Shown here one piece after another: positions 1-6,537 of a stretch of 7,204 nt of DNA. The stretch lies in the NCBI GenBank assembly GCA_030618505.1, contig JAUXDF010000162.1:1-7204 (forward strand). Direction: 5' to 3'. Under the pieces are notes generated by a model, which did no database searches, was not told the origin of the DNA, and saw nothing but the letters and a program-made list of their open reading frames with translations. Source of the DNA: Spongiibacteraceae bacterium (lineage in GTDB: Bacteria > Pseudomonadota > Gammaproteobacteria > Pseudomonadales > PIVM01). Both the position numbers and the translations under genes were made by a program. Numbering within the stretch: the first letter of the stretch is position 1; every line of letters begins with the position of its first letter.

Positions 1-698
1 ACGGCTCCCAGCTGACCACATATGCTAAAGCGCTTAAAGAGGCGGGCATCAAACGATTAAACATCAGCCTCGATAGCCTGAACCCGATCAAATTTCAAAA
101 ACTCACCCGTACCGGCGACCTGGACAGTGTTGTTCGAGGCATTGACGCCGCCTGCGAAGCAGGCTTTGATCGCATCAAACTGAATGCAGTGATACTGAAA
201 GGTCGTAATGACGATGAGATCACCGATTTGGTGCGCTTTGCCGCCGACCGCAGCATTGATATGGCTTTTATTGAAGAAATGCCGCTGGGTAATATTGTTG
301 AGCACGGCCGTCACTTAAGCCTCTGTTCAAGCGACGAGATTCGCGCCATTATTGAGCAAAGCTACTCACTACAAGAGTCCACCTTCGCCACCGCCGGCCC
401 CTCACGCTATTATCAGCTGGCTGACAGCAACACCCGCATCGCTTTTATCTCACCCCACAGCCATAATTTTTGCAGTAGCTGTAATCGAGTGCGCTTAACC
501 GCCGAAGGGCGCCTGCTTCTTTGTCTTGGTAACGAACACTCAGTTGATCTGCGTGCCGTTACCCGAAGTCACCCTGGCGAAATTGAGCCCTTAATGGAAG
601 CTATCACCAAAGCTGTGATGAAAAAACCCGAACGGCACTATTTTGATAATGCCGACGAGCCTCAGCTAGTGCGCTTTATGAATATGACTGGCGGCTAA
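1..698 (+). CDS. moaA: GTP 3',8-cyclase MoaA, C-terminal part (5' truncated by window edge)
   Basis: The frame is open from base 3 to the TAA at 696-698 and gives 231 residues; MoaA is usually about 330, so roughly the first 95-100 are outside the window, including the radical-SAM CxxxCxxC cluster. MoaA is a cytosolic radical-SAM enzyme that, with MoaC, converts GTP to cyclic pyranopterin in the first step of molybdenum cofactor synthesis. Visible hallmarks are the barrel strand RLNISLDSL (codons 18-26) and the C-terminal cluster motif FCSSCNRVRLTAEGRLLLC. In that motif C-x2-C-x13-C falls at codons 157, 160 and 174 and should bind the second, substrate-contacting [4Fe-4S] cluster. The protein ends in Gly-Gly, as MoaA proteins do, and that tail is needed for activity in the family. 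No other moa/moe gene is present. It converges on the minus-strand operon 99 bp downstream. Nothing in the visible part looks broken. Confidence 0.95.
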   Translation, partial: GSQLTTYAKALKEAGIKRLNISLDSLNPIKFQKLTRTGDLDSVVRGIDAACEAGFDRIKLNAVILKGRNDDEITDLVRFAADRSIDMAFIEEMPLGNIVEHGRHLSLCSSDEIRAIIEQSYSLQESTFATAGPSRYYQLADSNTRIAFISPHSHNFCSSCNRVRLTAEGRLLLCLGNEHSVDLRAVTRSHPGEIEPLMEAITKAVMKKPERHYFDNADEPQLVRFMNMTGG

Positions 699-751
699 GG
701 TTCCACTCTCTATAGCGCCACCTAAGCTAGACAATAAGCCAAAGCTTTCAA

Positions 752-770
752 CCTGCAGCAGATCTGCAGG
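752..770. other. Hairpin in the gap between convergent moaA and the gldG-like gene
   Basis: A perfect 7-bp inverted repeat (CCTGCAG at 752-758, CTGCAGG at 764-770) surrounds a 5-nt loop in the 99-bp gap (699-797) between two convergent stop codons. Neither strand has a T-run after the stem, so it is not a canonical intrinsic terminator. It could stabilise 3' ends or assist termination in both directions. This is the only structured element I see in the gap. Confidence 0.35.
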
Positions 771-797
771 CGCACTATGGCGGTGAATAGCTCTCTA

Positions 798-2618
798 TCA
801 TTTTACCGAATACTTAACGCGTGCTCCACGCAACAGCCGATACAACAATACACTAATGATTAGCAGCAGTGGAACCAAGGCAATATTAATAACCTTCAGC
901 TGTGCACCAAGCGCTTCAATATCCCTATCAAGCTGATGCCTGACATCACGCAGTTGTTTGCGTATCTGTAGTTTTTCCTGCTGAAAAGACAACAAAGCCT
1001 GCTCCTGCTCAGGGCTTAACAAAACATTGCTGCCCTCGACTTTTTTCTGCTCCAACTCGGCCAGCTTTTGCTCTGCTGCCTGCAGGCGGATCTGCAATTG
1101 TTTTTCCTTGTCCCGAAACTGCTCTTCTGCATCCCGGCGCAGTTGTTCAACAACATTAAAAGGTCTTGAAAATTGTCCACGACTGCGCACATTAATTAGC
1201 GCAGAACTACCCGAAAAATTATCCAATGCATTTATAACAAAGCCGGCATTATCCGCAAAGGGCGAAATTACCTGCTGACCAAAAAAATCCTGCACCTCTA
1301 CCCACATCCGATCACTGAGAATATCGGTATCGGCAACCACCAACAGATGCACATCCTCGTTGCTGGAGATATGCCCCTTACCCTGGCGCTCAGGAAAAGC
1401 ACTGGAAACTTTTCCTTCTATGCGTGCAGCAAGAGTGAAAATATCGCCAGAGGGATGAAAGCTCTGCATCAGTATTTCCGGATTACTAGCCACCTGCATC
1501 AACTCTGGCACCATCGCCATTGCCTCCCTTGAACTATAGAGCAGCGGGGTAAAGTTATTTTGACTACCCTCGACGGCTTTTAAAATACCAGCCGTCGATA
1601 CATAAATACTCTCCAGACCTGTGCTTGTCACATCGTTATCACGCATATTTTCCCGATCCAGACCCAACACCCCCAGATGGCGCACCGGCCGCCCCTCGGC
1701 ATTATTAACCATCAGCGCCTTGCCTGCATCCGCTAAGACCTCGGCGCTGAATGCCACACCCCAACTCGCTAACAGCTTGCTTAAACCCTCCGATATTTGA
1801 TAAGGCATTGCCTGTTGATCCATTTCCGCCAAAGGATCAATAAACAAAATAAGCTTCCCTCCGGACAGCACATATTGATCAATGGCATAGAGCGCTTGCT
1901 CGGACAAATCTTTGGGCTGAATCAGCATCAGCAAGCCTATCTCCGGGCCAATTTCCTCCACCTCGTTATTCAGCAAACGAATTTGATACAGCTGATTTAT
2001 CTGCGTATAGATCTGCCAGGGCGGACGGGGTTGCTGATACTGCAGATCAAAACCTCCCGAGATGCTAATACCCGAGATCACGCCAAGCAATGTCGGCTGT
2101 GGATGAGCCAGTTGATAAATTAATTTGCTGATTTCATATTCTAAAAAAGCCTCTTCTTCGCTGCGAAAAAAAGGCAAGGTCATCTGCTCGCCCTCGCCAT
2201 TTATCGCCGCCAAACCAAAGTAAAGTTCATCCCCGGCAAGGTTTAATGGTATCGCCTGCAAACCATATTCCGCTGCTTGATCCTCTTCTTCGGAAAATGG
2301 TAAGGGTTCAACAAAATGAAGTTTTATTTTTCCCTCTGCATGCAAGGCATATTCGTTTAACAAGGAGCGCACGCGCTCGGCATAGTTTCTTAATTGAGGA
2401 AGGTCGCGAGCGACTTGCGTCGAAAAGAAAAAGTAAAAATCTATCGGCTGGTCGATCTCACTGATTACCTGTTTGCTACCCTCTGTCAGGGTAAATAATT
2501 TATTTTCAGTCAGATCAATACGCACATGAGTAAACAACGCGCTATTGAGGAGATTAAACGCCAAAAAAGCCAGCAGTAAAATAAACAGGCCAAGCCCCGA
2601 AACCCAATTATGCTTCAT
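798..2618 (-). CDS. GldG-like ABC exporter auxiliary membrane protein
   Basis: This is the last gene of a three-gene ABC operon, matching the GldG / ABC_transp_aux family (auxiliary component of ABC-2 exporters first linked to gliding motility). Read from ATG 2618 it has 606 residues. An N-terminal transmembrane helix (about 7-30) is followed by the family's typical opening, DLTENKLFTLTEG. Next come a large extracytoplasmic region with a 'VVADTDILSDRMWV' segment (about 427-440), a charged coiled coil rich in Glu, Gln, Lys and Arg (about 492-575) and a C-terminal helix (about 576-596). Start choice: GGAG lies 8 nt before ATG 2618. A GTG at 2627 (GTGA overlap with the permease stop) and an ATG at 2624 are possible but sit too close to that ribosome site. 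The role is presumably to form the periplasmic part of the transporter; the substrate is unknown. Gliding is not implied, because such operons are widespread in non-gliding bacteria. Confidence 0.88.
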   Translation of the reverse strand: MKHNWVSGLGLFILLLAFLAFNLLNSALFTHVRIDLTENKLFTLTEGSKQVISEIDQPIDFYFFFSTQVARDLPQLRNYAERVRSLLNEYALHAEGKIKLHFVEPLPFSEEEDQAAEYGLQAIPLNLAGDELYFGLAAINGEGEQMTLPFFRSEEEAFLEYEISKLIYQLAHPQPTLLGVISGISISGGFDLQYQQPRPPWQIYTQINQLYQIRLLNNEVEEIGPEIGLLMLIQPKDLSEQALYAIDQYVLSGGKLILFIDPLAEMDQQAMPYQISEGLSKLLASWGVAFSAEVLADAGKALMVNNAEGRPVRHLGVLGLDRENMRDNDVTSTGLESIYVSTAGILKAVEGSQNNFTPLLYSSREAMAMVPELMQVASNPEILMQSFHPSGDIFTLAARIEGKVSSAFPERQGKGHISSNEDVHLLVVADTDILSDRMWVEVQDFFGQQVISPFADNAGFVINALDNFSGSSALINVRSRGQFSRPFNVVEQLRRDAEEQFRDKEKQLQIRLQAAEQKLAELEQKKVEGSNVLLSPEQEQALLSFQQEKLQIRKQLRDVRHQLDRDIEALGAQLKVINIALVPLLLIISVLLYRLLRGARVKYSVK

Positions 2619-2623
2619 TGCCA

Positions 2624-3367
2624 TCACTCCGCTTTATTTAATGCTATAAGAAGGGTATTTGCCGTCAACCAGGCCACAATCACCGAGACAAAATACAAGA
2701 TATCTTGCAGTGAAATCACCCCTTTGGTAATGGAGTCAAAATGATTTAAAAAACTGATACTGGCTATGGCATCAATCATCCACAGTGGCGCCCAACCATA
2801 AAACACATCCAGCACCATGGTATAACCGCTCATGGTAAAAAGAAAACAAACCAGCAGTGACATCACAAAGGCAATTACCTGACTTTTACTCAGCGCCGAC
2901 ATACAACAACTGATTGCAAGAAACCCACCAGCCATTAACCAACTGCCTAAATAGCCCGCTAAAATAACGCCATTATCCGGCGAGCCAAGATAATTTACCG
3001 TCAGCCACATGGGAAAAGTAAGCAGCAAATTAAGGCCGATAAACACCCATCCGGCAGCAAACTTGCCAGCCACCCAAATCCAGCGAGATACCGGCAAGGT
3101 CATAATTAATTCAATGGTGCCACTTCTGCGCTCCTCCGCCCATAAACGCATTGCAATAGCCGGCACTAGAATCAGATACAACCACGGGTGAAAGGTAAAA
3201 AAGGATTGCAGGTCAGCCTGTCCACGCTGATAAAAATCACCCAAATAAAAAGTGAAAATTCCGCTCAGCATCAAAAAGATAACGATAAAAATAAATGCCA
3301 GCGGGGTGGCAAAATAGCCCAATAGCTCCCGCTTAAAAATCGCTAAAAAACTCCACCAGCCCGTCAT
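2624..3367 (-). CDS. ABC-2 type transporter permease, GldF-like
   Basis: This inner-membrane permease of 247 residues is the usual size for a GldF/NosY-type ABC-2 permease. About six hydrophobic segments can be seen near residues 21-43, 59-75, 98-122, 137-158, 163-187 and 219-243. The diagnostic segment is at 68-91, where VPAIAMRLWAEERRSGTIEL is followed by the start of MTLPVS. This is the conserved first cytoplasmic loop that couples to the ATPase in this family. Its start overlaps the ATPase stop by four bases (ATGA, 3364-3367). A strong AGGAGG site at 3375-3380 lies 7 nt upstream, so it can be translated both by coupling and independently. It presumably homodimerises and works with the ATPase and the auxiliary protein of the same operon; the substrate cannot be read from the sequence. 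Confidence 0.93.
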   Translation of the reverse strand: MTGWWSFLAIFKRELLGYFATPLAFIFIVIFLMLSGIFTFYLGDFYQRGQADLQSFFTFHPWLYLILVPAIAMRLWAEERRSGTIELIMTLPVSRWIWVAGKFAAGWVFIGLNLLLTFPMWLTVNYLGSPDNGVILAGYLGSWLMAGGFLAISCCMSALSKSQVIAFVMSLLVCFLFTMSGYTMVLDVFYGWAPLWMIDAIASISFLNHFDSITKGVISLQDILYFVSVIVAWLTANTLLIALNKAE

Positions 3368-4308
3368 CGCACCGCCTCCTGCTTTTGTTCCTGTAGCCGA
3401 GTAATACGCTGAAACACCTCATCAAGGCGTCCCCGTTCAACACTGATACTGTCAATGACCAAAGCCCGCTGGCGAATAAAATCATCTACCTGCGGATAGA
3501 TAAACTGCCCTCGCTGCGCCAACACCACAATACGCCGGCCACACTCACTGATCTCGACCTCTGCAACACCGTCAATTCCGCCAAGCAAGGCAAGCGAGTC
3601 ACAGGGTTCAGCGAGATGAAAATTCACCGCATTATGGTAACGTGACTGAGCCAATAACTGCTCCGGACTACCATCACTACACAGTTTGCCATCGGCAATA
3701 ATCACCGCACGGGTACAGACTGCGGTAACCTCCTCAAGAATATGCGTCGAGATAATGACAATTTTATCTCTCGACAAATTTTGAATTAGCTCGCGCACAT
3801 GCTGCTTTTGATTAGGATCAAGACCATCGGTTGGCTCATCAAGAATCAGCACTTTTGGGTCATGTAAAATTGCCTGCGCCAGTCCCACTCGCCGCTTAAA
3901 CCCTTTCGACAAGGTCTCCACAGAGCGTCCCAACACCCCCTGCAAGGATACTTTCTCTACCGCCTCAGCCACTTTACGGGTTTTATCCACACCTCGAAAA
4001 CCACGAATAGCAGCGATAAAATCAAGGAATTGCTTAACCGTCATATCACCGTAACTGGGCGCACCCTCGGGCAGATAACCAATTATTTTTTGCGCCTCAA
4101 GGCGCTGCTTTTCAATATCATGCCCACAGATTGACACCTTGCCTGAGCAGGGAGAGAGAAAGCCGGTGAGCATTTTCATGGTGGTTGATTTTCCAGCACC
4201 ATTGGGCCCTAAAAAACCCAGCACCTCACCCTCGCCCACCTGTAGGTCCAGCTTGTCTACAGCGGTCACATCTGCAAAGTGTTTACTCAGTTGCTCAACA
4301 CGGATCAT
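3364..4308 (-). CDS. ABC transporter ATP-binding protein, GldA-like
   Basis: This cytoplasmic ATPase (314 residues) is the first gene of the exporter operon. Motifs in order: Walker A GPNGAGKST (34-42); Q-loop region YLPEGAPSYGDMTV (78-91); signature LSKGFKRRVG (133-142), a variant of LSGGQ; Walker B VLILDEPTDGLDP (153-165) with catalytic Glu158; H-loop His189 in STHILEE. The tail after about residue 215 is the C-terminal regulatory extension (DUF4162-like) common in ABC-2 exporters. The usual Q-loop glutamine appears as Glu81, and LSKG replaces LSGG; both are typical of the GldA branch. The ATG at 4306-4308 is chosen because it gives the normal start MIRVEQLSKHF. The nearest ribosome site, AGGAG at 4322-4326, is 13 nt away, longer than ideal, with an A-rich spacer. 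A near-consensus promoter lies about 130 bp upstream. Confidence 0.95.
   Translation of the reverse strand: MIRVEQLSKHFADVTAVDKLDLQVGEGEVLGFLGPNGAGKSTTMKMLTGFLSPCSGKVSICGHDIEKQRLEAQKIIGYLPEGAPSYGDMTVKQFLDFIAAIRGFRGVDKTRKVAEAVEKVSLQGVLGRSVETLSKGFKRRVGLAQAILHDPKVLILDEPTDGLDPNQKQHVRELIQNLSRDKIVIISTHILEEVTAVCTRAVIIADGKLCSDGSPEQLLAQSRYHNAVNFHLAEPCDSLALLGGIDGVAEVEISECGRRIVVLAQRGQFIYPQVDDFIRQRALVIDSISVERGRLDEVFQRITRLQEQKQEAVR
3375..3380 (-). promoter_or_regulatory. Strong ribosome binding site of the permease gene, inside the ATPase gene
   Basis: AGGAGG on the minus strand, 7 nt before the permease ATG, is embedded in the last codons of the ATPase gene (which encode QEAVR). It supports the 3367 start and means the permease need not depend only on coupled translation. 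Confidence 0.75.
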
Positions 4309-4353
4309 TTTTTTGTTTACACTCCTGATACTATTGTTTCACTCGTATTAAAT

Positions 4354-4382
4354 TGAACTTATTAAATCGTCTCTGGGTCAAT
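4354..4382 (+). promoter_or_regulatory. Candidate sigmaE/AlgU-type promoter of the HtrA protease gene
   Basis: TGAACTT (4354-4360) and GTCAAT (4377-4382) are 16 nt apart. Known sigmaE and AlgU promoters have GAACTT about 15-17 nt before a TC-rich -10 (GTCnAA or TCnnA), so the -35 is near-perfect and the -10 is fair. Transcription would begin near 4388-4390 and leave a leader of about 125 nt. HtrA-family proteases are classic members of the envelope-stress regulon, which adds plausibility. It was found by eye and not scored against a matrix. Confidence 0.42.
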
Positions 4383-4438
4383 GAAAGGTCTTGAATATAA
4401 ATCAGACGTATATCAGCTGTTTCGCACAAGCAAAGAGT

Positions 4439-4466
4439 TTTATAAGATAAAGGGGCATGCTGTCAA
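4439..4466 (-). promoter_or_regulatory. Sigma70 promoter of the ABC exporter operon
   Basis: On the minus strand a perfect -35 TTGACA (4466 to 4461) is followed after 16 nt by TATAAA (4444 to 4439), a 5/6 match to TATAAT. Transcription should start near 4432, giving a leader of about 124 nt before the ATPase ATG at 4308. It is the best match to a housekeeping promoter that I find in the window, and it points at the operon's first gene. The promoter lies downstream of the predicted protease transcription start, so the two leaders would be antisense over about 40 nt. Confidence 0.65.
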
Positions 4467-4502
4467 CAGTTAAAGTTTTTTGGATATGAAATTACAGTCA
4501 CT

Positions 4503-4507
4503 AAAGG
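4503..4507 (+). promoter_or_regulatory. Ribosome binding site of the HtrA protease gene
   Basis: AAAGG sits 7 nt before the ATG at 4515. It supports that start, which also gives an intact signal peptide. Confidence 0.6.
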
Positions 4508-4514
4508 TATTTCC

Positions 4515-5861
4515 ATGATAAAAGCAAACCGACTTGTCGCATTTGTTATCTCATTGCTACTGACGTTTTCCGCTCATGCCGGACTGCCGCTACAGGACAG
4601 CCAGGGCCGTGCGCTACCGAGCCTTGCGCCTTTACTGAAAGAGGTAAACTCTGCGGTGGTAAACATCTCAGTCACGCAAACGCAGCAAGCTTACAACCCG
4701 CTTCTTAATGATCCCTTTTTTCAACGTTTTTTTGATGTCCCCCGCAACTACCGCCAACAGCGCCAGGCTCGTAGCGCCGGCTCGGGAGTTATCGTTAATG
4801 CCGCCAATGGCACCGTTATCACTAATCATCACGTGGTCGATGGTGCTGATCATATCAAGGTTTCCCTCACTGATGGCCGCAGCTTTGATGCCGAGCTAAT
4901 CGGCAGTGATCCCGAAGTTGATATTGCGGTATTAAAAATCAAAGCAAAAAACCTGCACCAATTACCACTGGCTGATTCTGATGATGCCCAAGTGGGGGAC
5001 TTTGTAATTGCCATCGGCAACCCGTTTGGTCTTGGTCAAACCGTCACCACCGGTATCGTTAGCGCCATCGGTCGCAGTGGCCTTGGCATTGAGGGTTATG
5101 AGAACTTTATCCAGACCGATGCGTCCATCAACCCCGGCAACTCCGGTGGCGCATTGATCAATCTGCGCGGCGAACTGCTTGGCATCAATACCGCCATTCT
5201 TGCCCCCAGCGGTGGCAATATCGGCATAGGCTTTGCTATTCCCACCAATATGGCACAATCCAGTATCGGCCAAATACTGGAGCACGGCGAAGTAAAACGC
5301 GGACAGCTAGGGGTGTTTATTCAGGATCTTTCTCCTGAACTGGCGGAAGCCTTTAATATCGATAAAAATCAACAGGGCGTGTTGATCGCCAAGGTTCAGC
5401 CAGATTCAGCCGCAGCCGATGCTGGCATTAAGGAGGGTGATATCGTTACCACCATTGATGGCAAAAAAATTATCAGCTCAGCCAAGCTCAGGCACACCAT
5501 TGGCATGCACCGTATCGGCAATAGAGTCAAAATTACCCTGCTGCGTGATGGTGATAAAAAGACCGTCAAAGTAAAAATTGGTAGTCTCACCACTGCTAAC
5601 AACTCGAAAGCCATTTACAAAAAGCTCGATGGAGCCGAGCTACAAGACACACCCAACAAAGAAGGCGTGATTGTTAGCAAGCTCGCTCAGGGTAGCCCCG
5701 CCGCCTATTCGGGCCTGCGCCCCGGCGACATTATTATTGAGGCCAACCGCCAACGCATCCACACACTGGATGATCTACGCAAAACAGTACAAAACACTAA
5801 AGACAACTTACTGCTACGAATTAATCGTGGCGGGGCAGCACTTTTTCTGGTGATAAGGTAA
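4515..5861 (+). CDS. degQ: Periplasmic serine endoprotease, DegQ/MucD-like (Do family, HtrA)
   Basis: This complete HtrA-family protease (448 residues) degrades or refolds misfolded envelope proteins in the periplasm, usually as trimers and larger cages. The first 22 residues are a signal peptide with a hydrophobic core VAFVISLLLTF and cleavage predicted after AHA (20-22). The chymotrypsin-like domain carries the triad His106 (TNHHVV), Asp136 (DPEVDIAVLKI) and Ser210 (GNSGGAL). PDZ1 spans about 262-355, including the Leu-Gly-Val-Phe (265-268) carboxylate-binding loop; PDZ2 spans about 366-447 and contains SPAAYSGLRPGDII. There is no long Gln-rich linker after the signal peptide and the LA-loop region (about 58-88) is short, so it resembles DegQ or MucD more than DegP. 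The symbol is a best family match, not proven orthology. It is transcribed alone, divergently from the ABC exporter, from a region with a sigmaE-like promoter. No regulator gene (algU, mucA, mucB) is adjacent. Confidence 0.95.
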   Translation: MIKANRLVAFVISLLLTFSAHAGLPLQDSQGRALPSLAPLLKEVNSAVVNISVTQTQQAYNPLLNDPFFQRFFDVPRNYRQQRQARSAGSGVIVNAANGTVITNHHVVDGADHIKVSLTDGRSFDAELIGSDPEVDIAVLKIKAKNLHQLPLADSDDAQVGDFVIAIGNPFGLGQTVTTGIVSAIGRSGLGIEGYENFIQTDASINPGNSGGALINLRGELLGINTAILAPSGGNIGIGFAIPTNMAQSSIGQILEHGEVKRGQLGVFIQDLSPELAEAFNIDKNQQGVLIAKVQPDSAAADAGIKEGDIVTTIDGKKIISSAKLRHTIGMHRIGNRVKITLLRDGDKKTVKVKIGSLTTANNSKAIYKKLDGAELQDTPNKEGVIVSKLAQGSPAAYSGLRPGDIIIEANRQRIHTLDDLRKTVQNTKDNLLLRINRGGAALFLVIR

Positions 5862-5872
5862 TTTTCAAGTCC

Positions 5873-5893
5873 GTAGGGTGCGGCCCCCGCACC
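5873..5893 (+). repeat. REP-like element: GTAG head plus perfect GC-rich palindrome
   Basis: The tetranucleotide GTAG (5873-5876) directly precedes a 7-bp perfect stem GGTGCGG / CCGCACC (5877-5883 and 5887-5893) with a CCC loop. A GTAG-type head followed by a short GC-rich hairpin is the layout of REP sequences mobilised by RAYT (TnpA_REP) transposases. It lies 11 nt after the protease stop, a typical 3'-intergenic site. No T-run follows (AACGTACTC), so it is not a standard terminator, though it could protect the mRNA 3' end. Only one copy is seen here, so membership of a genomic repeat family is inferred. Confidence 0.5.
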
Positions 5894-5970
5894 AACGTAC
5901 TCAGAGCCAAACAAAAAAGTAATCTGCAAAGCACTTGACCACATTAACCCAGAGAATAATTCATTTGAAA

Positions 5971-6498
5971 ATGAACGCCCAACAATTAATTCAAGAGCTA
6001 CAACTCGAAGCCCACATCGAAGGCGGTTTTTACCGACGTAGTTATCAGGCAGAAGCGCAACTGGATATACCTGGGCGAGGATCACGCCCGCTGCTGAGCT
6101 CCATCTACTATCTGCTCAGCAGCGATAGCCCTATCGGCTATTTACATCGCAACCGCTCGGACATTCTTCATTATTACCACGGCGGTGGGCCCATCGACTA
6201 CTGGCTTATCTCACCTGCAGGAGAGCTGCAACGTGCCACCCTGGGTTATGACCTGGCCGCTGGCCAGCAGCTGCAATTAATCGTACCCGGCGGTTACTGG
6301 AAGGCCAGCCGGCTGCGGCATGAAAAACAGGCCCTGAAGCGGAGTGAAATATTCGATTACGGTTTAATCAGTGAAGCGGTGAGTCCCGGCTTTGACTATC
6401 AGGATATGGAACTGGCAGAAGCCCAAGTCATTCAATCACAATATAGTGAGCACTGGGATGAACTAAAATCTGTCGTAAAAGACGCTGAAAAACTATGA
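5971..6498 (+). CDS. Cupin family protein, DUF985 (Cupin_5)
   Basis: The 175-residue product matches the DUF985/Cupin_5 family of small single-domain beta-barrel proteins. Family landmarks in order: the N-terminal helix MNAQQLIQELQLEAHIEGGFYRR (1-23) with its EGGxYR signature; the strand SSIYYLL (43-49); the likely metal or ligand pocket LHRNRSDILHYYHGG (58-72) with His59, Asp64, His67 and His70; IVPGGYWKASRL (104-115); and the closing segment VSPGFDYQDMELA (137-149). The biochemical role of most members is unknown; sugar or nucleotide ligands have been proposed for some. The ATG at 5971 gives the usual family N-terminus but has no good ribosome site. An in-frame TTG at 5965 is better spaced (9 nt) from AGAGA at 5951-5955 and would add only two residues. 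It lies 109 bp behind the protease and ends 13 bp before a convergent gene. It is probably cytosolic: no signal peptide is seen. Confidence 0.9.
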   Translation: MNAQQLIQELQLEAHIEGGFYRRSYQAEAQLDIPGRGSRPLLSSIYYLLSSDSPIGYLHRNRSDILHYYHGGGPIDYWLISPAGELQRATLGYDLAAGQQLQLIVPGGYWKASRLRHEKQALKRSEIFDYGLISEAVSPGFDYQDMELAEAQVIQSQYSEHWDELKSVVKDAEKL

Positions 6499-6510
6499 CA
6501 GGCTTTAGAC

Positions 6511-6537
6511 CTTATTCGGGTAGCTCCGGCGAATAAG
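6511..6537. other. Inverted repeat spanning the 3' end of the minus-strand membrane gene
   Basis: CTTATTCG (6511-6518) and CGAATAAG (6530-6537) form a perfect 8-bp inverted repeat with an 11-nt spacer. It covers the last codons and the TAA of the minus-strand gene and begins 12 nt after the cupin stop. Neither strand has a T-run after the stem, so classic termination is not supported. It may reduce read-through between the two converging genes. Confidence 0.3.

Noticed and set aside
699..797. Small gene or RNA between moaA and the gldG-like gene
   Set aside because: No start with a ribosome site and no promoter are visible; the gap holds only a short hairpin between two convergent stops.
4353..4382. 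Sigma70 promoter for the protease using TTGAAC as -35
   Set aside because: At 16-18 nt downstream there is no credible TATAAT-like box; the sigmaE-type reading fits better.
4962..5285. Open minus-strand frame inside the protease gene
   Set aside because: It lies antisense to the conserved catalytic domain, has no ribosome site and gives a low-complexity product without recognisable motifs; it is a shadow of the real gene.
5877..5893. Palindrome after the protease as an intrinsic terminator
   Set aside because: The stem is followed by AACGTACTC, with no T-run on the plus strand; the GTAG head favours a REP-like element.
5935..5960. Possible promoter TTGACC / AATAAT before the cupin
   Set aside because: The two boxes are good individually, but the 14-nt spacing is too short, and transcription would start almost on the initiation codon.
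5935..5970. N-terminal extension of the cupin from TTG 5935
   Set aside because: The extra residues (MTTLTQRIIHLK) do not fit the DUF985 N-terminus, which normally begins at the equivalent of ATG 5971, and no ribosome site precedes the TTG.
5705..6085. Minus-strand open frame crossing the end of the protease, the intergenic gap and the start of the cupin
   Set aside because: It overlaps two well-supported plus-strand genes, shows no family signature and would need an antisense promoter that is not visible.
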